Below the pieces are notes generated by a model that had not been told where the DNA came from, searched no databases, and saw nothing but the letters and a program-made list of their open reading frames with translations. From positions 248,001-312,000 of the forward strand of contig JBCAML010000017.1 of assembly GCA_038503075.1 (NCBI GenBank): 64,000 nt of DNA, written 5' to 3'. The stretch is from Gyromitra esculenta. Its lineage: Eukaryota > Ascomycota > Pezizomycetes > Pezizales > Discinaceae. Positions 58,543-64,000 of this stretch are shown one piece after another. Made by a program: the position numbers and the translations under genes. Within the stretch, counting starts at the first letter, position 1; each line of letters opens with the position of its first letter.

Positions 58543-58928
58543 GGTTAGGATTCTTATTTGGTCGGTTGCGACGGATTTCGGTTATGGTTAATAATGTCTT
58601 TGTGTTTTGGTTGTTATTGGGAATGGATTATGATCTGGAAAAGCGGGGTATTTAAGCGATGGATTTCATTAGCTTTTGTCTTCTTCTTCTTCTTTCCTTA
58701 AGCAACGTTCTCGTTTCACTTCTACCTGTATTACTTCAATACTATCTCGGTTCTACCTCAGAACCTTCGCTGTCACTGTGAAAACCTCGCAGATACTTCG
58801 CCTTAAAGTATCTCCTCCGTAAAACTTGTAGAAACATTGCACTCTTCGAATGTGTTAGTACCTTGCTTAAGTAGCACTACTCATCTTCAGGGATACTGAA
58901 GAGCTTGACGAGGAACTGAACCGTGAGA
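58518..58928 (+). repeat. 3' LTR of the plus-strand chromovirus
   Basis: 411 bp, TTTCATGG...CCGTGAGA, starting right after a purine-rich GAAGGGGGGAGCTAC. It contains the TATTTAAG box and TTAAGCAACGTTCTCG. The flank to the right is LINE sequence. Confidence 0.92.
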
Positions 58929-61900
58929 CTCACCTGTCCGCCCTTCAACTCCCACTCTCATTCCAACCGGCGTTTTGACCGGAATTCAAGAACTCTTGAA
59001 TAAACTCAGCTCACAATAACCACTCGAACAAACGGGTATTGCTCCTATCTTCGGAGATGTAGCACTAGCCGACCCATCGCGGACTGAAGCCATCCTTATA
59101 TCATTGGCAATCAACACTACTCACCTCCTTTCATCTATGGACGCAAGACTCTCCAAAATGGAAGAACTCCTCTCCTCCTCTTCATCAAATGGAGCCTCAA
59201 TTCAATCAAATAATCCTATCCAACTAAACCAAATCCAAGCAGCTATCTCAAATCTGACGGATAAAGTTTCCTCACAAACCAAACAATCCTCGGAACAATC
59301 CGGCTCCGCTCCACCCCCTCCCGCCAAGAAAGGGAAGAAAACCTTTGCCGAAGCTGTAAGACCGGTACTTCTTACCGCACAGGAAATCTCCAAGAAGCTT
59401 TAGATAACAATCTAGATGCTATAACCTGCCCGGTTGCTATCCTCAACACAATACACAGGCGCAAGTTTTAACTGCTTCTTATGAACCGCTAAAAGATAAC
59501 CATAGGGTTCAAAGTAGGGATCGAGCAAAGTTCCGTGAAGAACTTCCAATAGTAAGGTTTTAATAACTAGCACTAAAGGGCCAAGGCCTTGCTAAGCGAG
59601 ATAAAAGTAATTCACAAGTAAAAGAGTAAATTGCACGGAAGTAATTTTGCTAGAAACAATATAATATTGATAAGGCTCGTTCTTCGTCGCTAATGATCCG
59701 ACTCAGAGTTTACATCCACTGCGAGAGTATTTATAATGCCTCCTCTCTACTATGTTTGGGTGTAGTGTGGTGTAGAGGCGCTAACTACTATGACAACATA
59801 AAACCACTTCGCCTTATCTCCATACCCGATACCCCATTGAGTTACGATCCGCGATTCTCCGAGCAGTATGCATGTCGGTAACACGGGAGTTACGTATTCG
59901 TCTTCATTGCGTTCGTCTCTTCGAGACGATCATTTCGCCTATCCGAATCGTCGCGTAGCATTGTGTTCTCTTATCTTTGTCAGTCTGTAACTCCGCCGCT
60001 GGGTCCGATTTGAACCACAGTGAAACCAGACACTTTCCCTACATACCCTCCGGGTCCCATTCCGCCGGACGGTTTTGCTTGACGGCCTAGGGGTTACTTT
60101 TGCCCTCCGGGACAGGTTTTTTCTGGTGCTGTCCCTCCTTCTCCAAATACTATACCTACTGGAAGGATTGGAGGCAGGGTAACAGGCTCCAGTCCCGATC
60201 CGGAAGGTGCTAAAGTAGGGTAACTCCAAAGATAGGGTAACTCCAGGGCCAGGAACTCCTTCAAAAGGTACAGGTATAGCACAAACAGAATTTTTAATCC
60301 AAGACTCCCAAAGAGACGATATAATCACTCTGCGTCTTACTTTTAAAAACCCTATTTTCAACTCTTGCTTTTACTCAATCCAGATTACAAATATTTACAA
60401 CCGTGTGAGGAGCAATTCCAGCAACCATCACATTCATCCTTCACAAATATTTTCCTCCTCATTCATTCCCACCATCATTGTCGGTGACTTTAATATACAT
60501 CACCCCTCCACAGATCCTCTTCGAATTATCTCCTCACAAGAATTTAACCAAGGGGAAAAATACCATTCAACCGCTCAAAAACTGCTGTATACATGCCTAA
60601 ATACTCCTGGAATATATACACGCTTTCCCTACGACTCACACTAGACCGAGTGTCCTCGACCTCACATTTTGTAACCACCTTGCATCACCCTTTATTAAAA
60701 AATGGGACGCCTCATGCAACTCCACGGGATCAGACCATATACCCATTATTACACACCTCTACACTCCTCATCACACAACTGCTACACCATCTCCCGACTG
60801 GTCAAAAACCAATTGGAAAAACCTCACACCGCTACTCAAAAAACTAAAAACCCTCCCCCCTTCTCCGTTGCCAGATCTTGATCAGTGGTTCACAAAATCA
60901 CTCAACCTAGTGACAACGCCACTCATTCTACAGACCCCAATCAAAAGACCATCTGCGTGGTCAAAAAAATAGTGGAGTCCTCTCCTATCCGACCTAAGGA
61001 GAATCTTCCATTCACTCAACCGATCCCATCGAAACCAATTCAAAGGATCGAAAGCCCCCCCCTCTGCAGAAGTACACAAAGCAAAATATGCCTACTTCCA
61101 TGAAATTGCCAAATGCAAAAAGAACCACTGGACCTCCTTTTTAGCGAACGCCTCACCCTCCGATATATGGGCTGCCAAAAGAATGAAAACATCATCTTCT
61201 GATGACGTTTTTCTCAACTTTCCCAATATCAACACTCCCACACAACTTGCCTCTTCACTTATTCAACATTTTTTTCCCCCGCGTATTACCAAACCCCAGC
61301 CCCTCTACCACATGCACGCAGACTTCAAAGAAATAGACTTCGACGAAATTTCCTCAGCCCTGCACACCTCCTCAAACTCATCCGCCGCCGGACCAGACAC
61401 TATTCCATATAACATCTGGAAAAAGATCAATAATATTAATTCAAATATTATCCACTCACTTATCAATCCCCTTGCACAGTATGGATATCATCCTCTCCAA
61501 CTTAAAAAAGCTTTCGGTATTGTACTTCCAAAACCAAATAATGAATCCTGTTCCTCAGCAACCTCTTTCAGAGTCATAGTATTACTGGAAACTCTCTCAA
61601 AAATACTAGAGCGTATTATCGCCACATGACTCGCTTACCTCTCGCGTTCAAATGGCCTCATACATCCTAACCAATGCGGCTCTCTATCACTCATATCAAC
61701 AGGAGATGCAGTCTCCGCTCTCCTACATGATGTTCAACTCCTCCAAGCAGCTGACAAGAAAGTCTCCACCCTGTTCCTAGACATCAAAGGTGGGTTTGAC
61801 AATGTCAACCCCCATATCCTGGAAAAAAGACTTCTTGATCACAATATTCCACTTTACATGACCTCTTGGATCATATCATTTCTTCATTCTCGCGAATGCG

Positions 61901-62909
61901 CCCTCCTTTTCAAAGGATCACCACGAAAATTTCTCCCTGTCTCTGTAGGAGTCCCTCAAGGCTCTCCTATATCACCACTCTTATTCTGCATCTACTTTGC
62001 CTCCCTTCATCTTAATCACGCTTTTAAATTCACATTTTCATATGTGGATGACTTTGCTATCATGGTCTTTTCGCACTCCAGTAGGAAAAACGCTAGACTC
62101 TTGGAAAAAGCAGCCCACGACATCAACATCGTAGGAGACGCTATCCAAGTTTCTTTTTCGATCCCTAAAACAGAACTCATACACTTGACTACAATCCATA
62201 ATCGCCTCCCACCCACTCCAGGCGCTTCCATCCAACTTGCTGGAAACTCCTTCTCTCCACAATTATGTATTCGATGGTTAGGGTTTTGGCTCTCCCACAA
62301 CTTTAACATGAACACGCATTTTCTCAAAAGATTGTCATCCGCTCAAAAAGTTTTTTTTGCAATCAAATCTTTATCAACGTCAGGCTCTGGCCAACTCCAT
62401 GCCATGGCTCCATGGCGCGCTATTATATGGAATGAACATCCTTGTTCCGTCCACAACCATTCTAAAAAAACTTGACCCCTTTTGGAGCAATGTCCTTAGA
62501 TGGATCACAAACTGCTTTTCATCCACGAATATTGGCGCCCTCACCCGAGAGACGGCCCTCCCCCCTACACTACCATACGCTAAATACCTCAGAAGACACC
62601 TTGCAGTACGCATAGCCATTCTATTCGTGTTATTTACCCTTGCATCTGCCCGCCTCCCCCCAAACTTTCAAGCAAACGGTTCTCCTCTCCCACTTCTCAG
62701 AAGTCATCTCAAAGGCCTCTGCCCTCGCAGACCCCGACCCTGGAATTCAAACTCCAAATCACGCGTCCGTCCTTTAGTAATCAACGCTCTTGCCCATGAA
62801 GCATGGAAATTCCTCCCATGCAACTACTATCCTGGCGCGTCTGGCCCTGCCATCGACAAACCAAATCCAAATCAAACAATGATTATAGAATCATGCAACA
62901 ACGCCATTC
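58929..62909 (+). mobile_element. degenerate LINE (APE-endonuclease, Tad/I-like), both ends cut
   Basis: ORF1-like part at 58930-59354 (Ser/Gln-rich, KMEELLSSSSSNGASIQ, KKGKKTFAEA) with a TAA at 59017. After the inserted TG...CA element, an endonuclease fragment (TIIVGDFNIHHPSTDP, about 60480), then reverse transcriptase (SSAAGPDTIPYNIWKKI; TLFLDIKGGFDNV; GVPQGSPISPLLF; FSYVDDFAIM) to about 62300 and a C-terminal part in a shifted frame (62357-62900). Stops at 60970 (TAG) and 61627 (TGA) and several frame changes make it dead. The RT order and APE-type endonuclease place it among non-LTR elements; the Tad-like clade is an inference. Confidence 0.85.
59355..60281. mobile_element. second copy of the TG...CA element, inside the LINE
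   Basis: 927 bp, close to the copy at 54137-55067 throughout, with the same ends (TGTAAGACC...GGTATAGCA). The flanking 5-mers GAAGC and CAAAC do not match, and LINE sequence jumps from ORF1 to endonuclease across it, so DNA next to the insertion was lost or the copy arose by recombination. Confidence 0.85.
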
Positions 62910-63219
62910 TTTCATGGATGGTTGTTTTTGTTGGTCGATTAGATATGGGGTTACAGGGTTGTTGTGTCGTGTTAATGTTCTTTGTGTTTCTTTGGGTTTC
63001 CATTACAATGAGTCAGGTCTTTGTCATCGAATGAGTTGGAATGTGGTATATAAGCGAAGGGATTTCCCCTCTTGTTGTACTTTTTCTTCTTCTTTCTTTA
63101 AGCAACGTCTTCTATTGTACTCTCTTGTATTTTACAATACAACCCTCGGTTATACCTCATAACCTTACGCTGTCGCCGTTCTCAAGTCCTCTATACTTGA
63201 ACACCTCATAGAGCCTGTG
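62910..63219 (+). repeat. subfamily B LTR (plus), cut by another insertion
   Basis: Begins TTTCATGGATGGTTG after the LINE and matches the reverse complement of 50501-50913 for ~310 bp. It stops at GAGCCTGTG, where the next LTR starts. CTGTG (63215-63219) should recur beyond the window if that insertion is simple. Confidence 0.85.
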
Positions 63220-63630
63220 TCTCACGGTTTGACCTTGATTAAGCCCTTCAGTATCCCTGAAGGTGAGCAGAGCTACTTAAACGAAAGGTCAAGCGACAAG
63301 GTATACGATGTTTCTACAGGTCCTACGGGGGTCTAACTCAAGGCGAGTTAAGTGTAAAGGTTATCACAGCGACAGCGACCGCGAGGATTCTGAGGTAGAA
63401 TCGAGGTAATATTAAAACAGTACAATAGAAGTAAAGTAAGAACGTTGCTTAAAGAAAGAGAAGAAAACCATAACAACCGTCTACAATCCGTCCCTTATAT
63501 ACCCCGCACTTTCTCCCATGACTCATAACCGAAACACAGCCGAACAACAAAGACATTATAAAAGAGACCATCATCCGTTGCAACCGTTACTCTCCGAACC
63601 CTAACCCATCATCCCATCTCATCCGTGAAA
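63220..63630 (-). repeat. 3' LTR of a third chromovirus copy
   Basis: 411 bp, TCTCACGG...CCGTGAAA on the plus strand, with the AACGTTGCTTAA block and hairpin. It is followed by the pol end of a minus-strand element that runs out of the window. Confidence 0.92.
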
Positions 63631-64000
63631 GTAGCTCCCCCTCTTAAGCGTGAGCTCCTGCGAATACTAGGAGCAGTGGCCGTCGTTTGATTCAAGAAGA
63701 TCTCGAGAGCAGAGGTCTCTTGTAGATCTTCCGCAGGTTCCCAGGTGGGATGGGCGTATCCGGTCCACTCAACAAGGTATTGTAGCTGTCCACGATAGGT
63801 TCTTTGTTCGAGAATCTCTTCAATAAAATACTCTTCTTGTTCATTAACTATCACGGGTGAAGGAGGGAGTATAACTTGTCCGGGTAGAGAGTCGTTGGCA
63901 GCGGGTTTCAACAAGGAAACGTGAAACACAGGGTGATACTTGACTGATACAGGAAGATCAATCTCGTAAGCAAAGGGAGACACGATTTTCTTGACCGAGT
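63609..64000 (-). CDS. pol: C-terminal end of pol (chromodomain) of the third chromovirus, partial
   Basis: Open to the window edge. Reads SPFAYEIDLPVSVKYHPVFH, KPAANDSLPGQVILP, then the chromodomain EEYFIEEILEQRTYRGQLQY, LVEWTGYAHPTWEPAEDL, and RRSSRLRGGATFTDEMG before a stop inside the LTR. No lesion is visible in this part, unlike the other two copies; the rest lies beyond 64000, so whether this copy is complete cannot be told. Confidence 0.88.
   Translation of the reverse strand, partial: SVKKIVSPFAYEIDLPVSVKYHPVFHVSLLKPAANDSLPGQVILPPSPVIVNEQEEYFIEEILEQRTYRGQLQYLVEWTGYAHPTWEPAEDLQETSALEIFLNQTTATAPSIRRSSRLRGGATFTDEMG

Noticed and set aside
1..64000. CRISPR arrays, operons, secondary-metabolite clusters
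   Set aside because: No regularly spaced direct repeats, no bacterial features, and no polyketide or peptide synthetase modules are present.

Overview
This is a eukaryotic, fungal window, most likely from a filamentous ascomycete, and the gene style would fit an early-diverging lineage such as Pezizomycetes (inference). Genes are compact and split by GT-AG introns, mostly 50-290 bp. Gene content is typically fungal: UVDE-type repair nuclease, Ost4, Tma46, Sba1/p23, a Yra1-type mRNA export adaptor and a Gln-rich C2H2 protein. No bacterial features, CRISPR array, rRNA or convincing tRNA was seen.

Left part (1-45.8 kb), single-copy genes with exon joins worked out by hand: PRMT5 (320-3181, +); a 7.5 kb gene-poor stretch with a MITE; UVDE nuclease (10681-13144, -); Yra1/ALYREF (16091-17834, -) with an 825-bp intron; the tiny Ost4 (19157-19318, -) divergent from Tma46 (19768-21103, +); Sba1/p23 (22681-23712, -) divergent from Vps24 (24322-25075, +); an F-box/ankyrin protein (26266-27261, +); a small unknown ORF (28364-28744, +); a putative eIF4E-binding protein (29190-30553, -); a membrane-anchored histidine phosphatase-like protein (32491-34119, +); ribosomal protein uL24/RPL26 (36307-36934, -) divergent from a 1905-aa Gln-rich zinc-finger protein (37709-43503, +). 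Three short inverted-repeat elements each sit between TA dinucleotides. The palindrome TACATGTA occurs about 13 times, only in the intergenic DNA of this part.

Right part (45.8-64 kb), a nest of retroelements. A 5'-truncated plus-strand Ty3/gypsy chromovirus carries a solo LTR (target duplication ATTGG) and a second LTR (ATTTC). That second LTR is split by a pair of minus-orientation LTRs (AGAAA). One of the pair is split by a 6.8-kb full-length minus-strand chromovirus (CTTAA), whose reverse transcriptase is itself split by a 931-bp TG...CA element (ATATC). A damaged LINE follows, carrying a second TG...CA copy and cut by another LTR. The window ends inside a third chromovirus.

The chromovirus family is the most unusual system here. 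Its LTRs end in TTTCACGG...CCGTGAGA instead of TG...CA. Gag and pol meet at a TTTAAAC slippery heptamer followed directly by the gag stop. Pol ends inside the 3' LTR. The sequence just after the 5' LTR is complementary to a block in the LTR (AAGCAACGT) conserved in almost every copy, which suggests Tf1-like self-primed reverse transcription. All copies seen are defective or incomplete.
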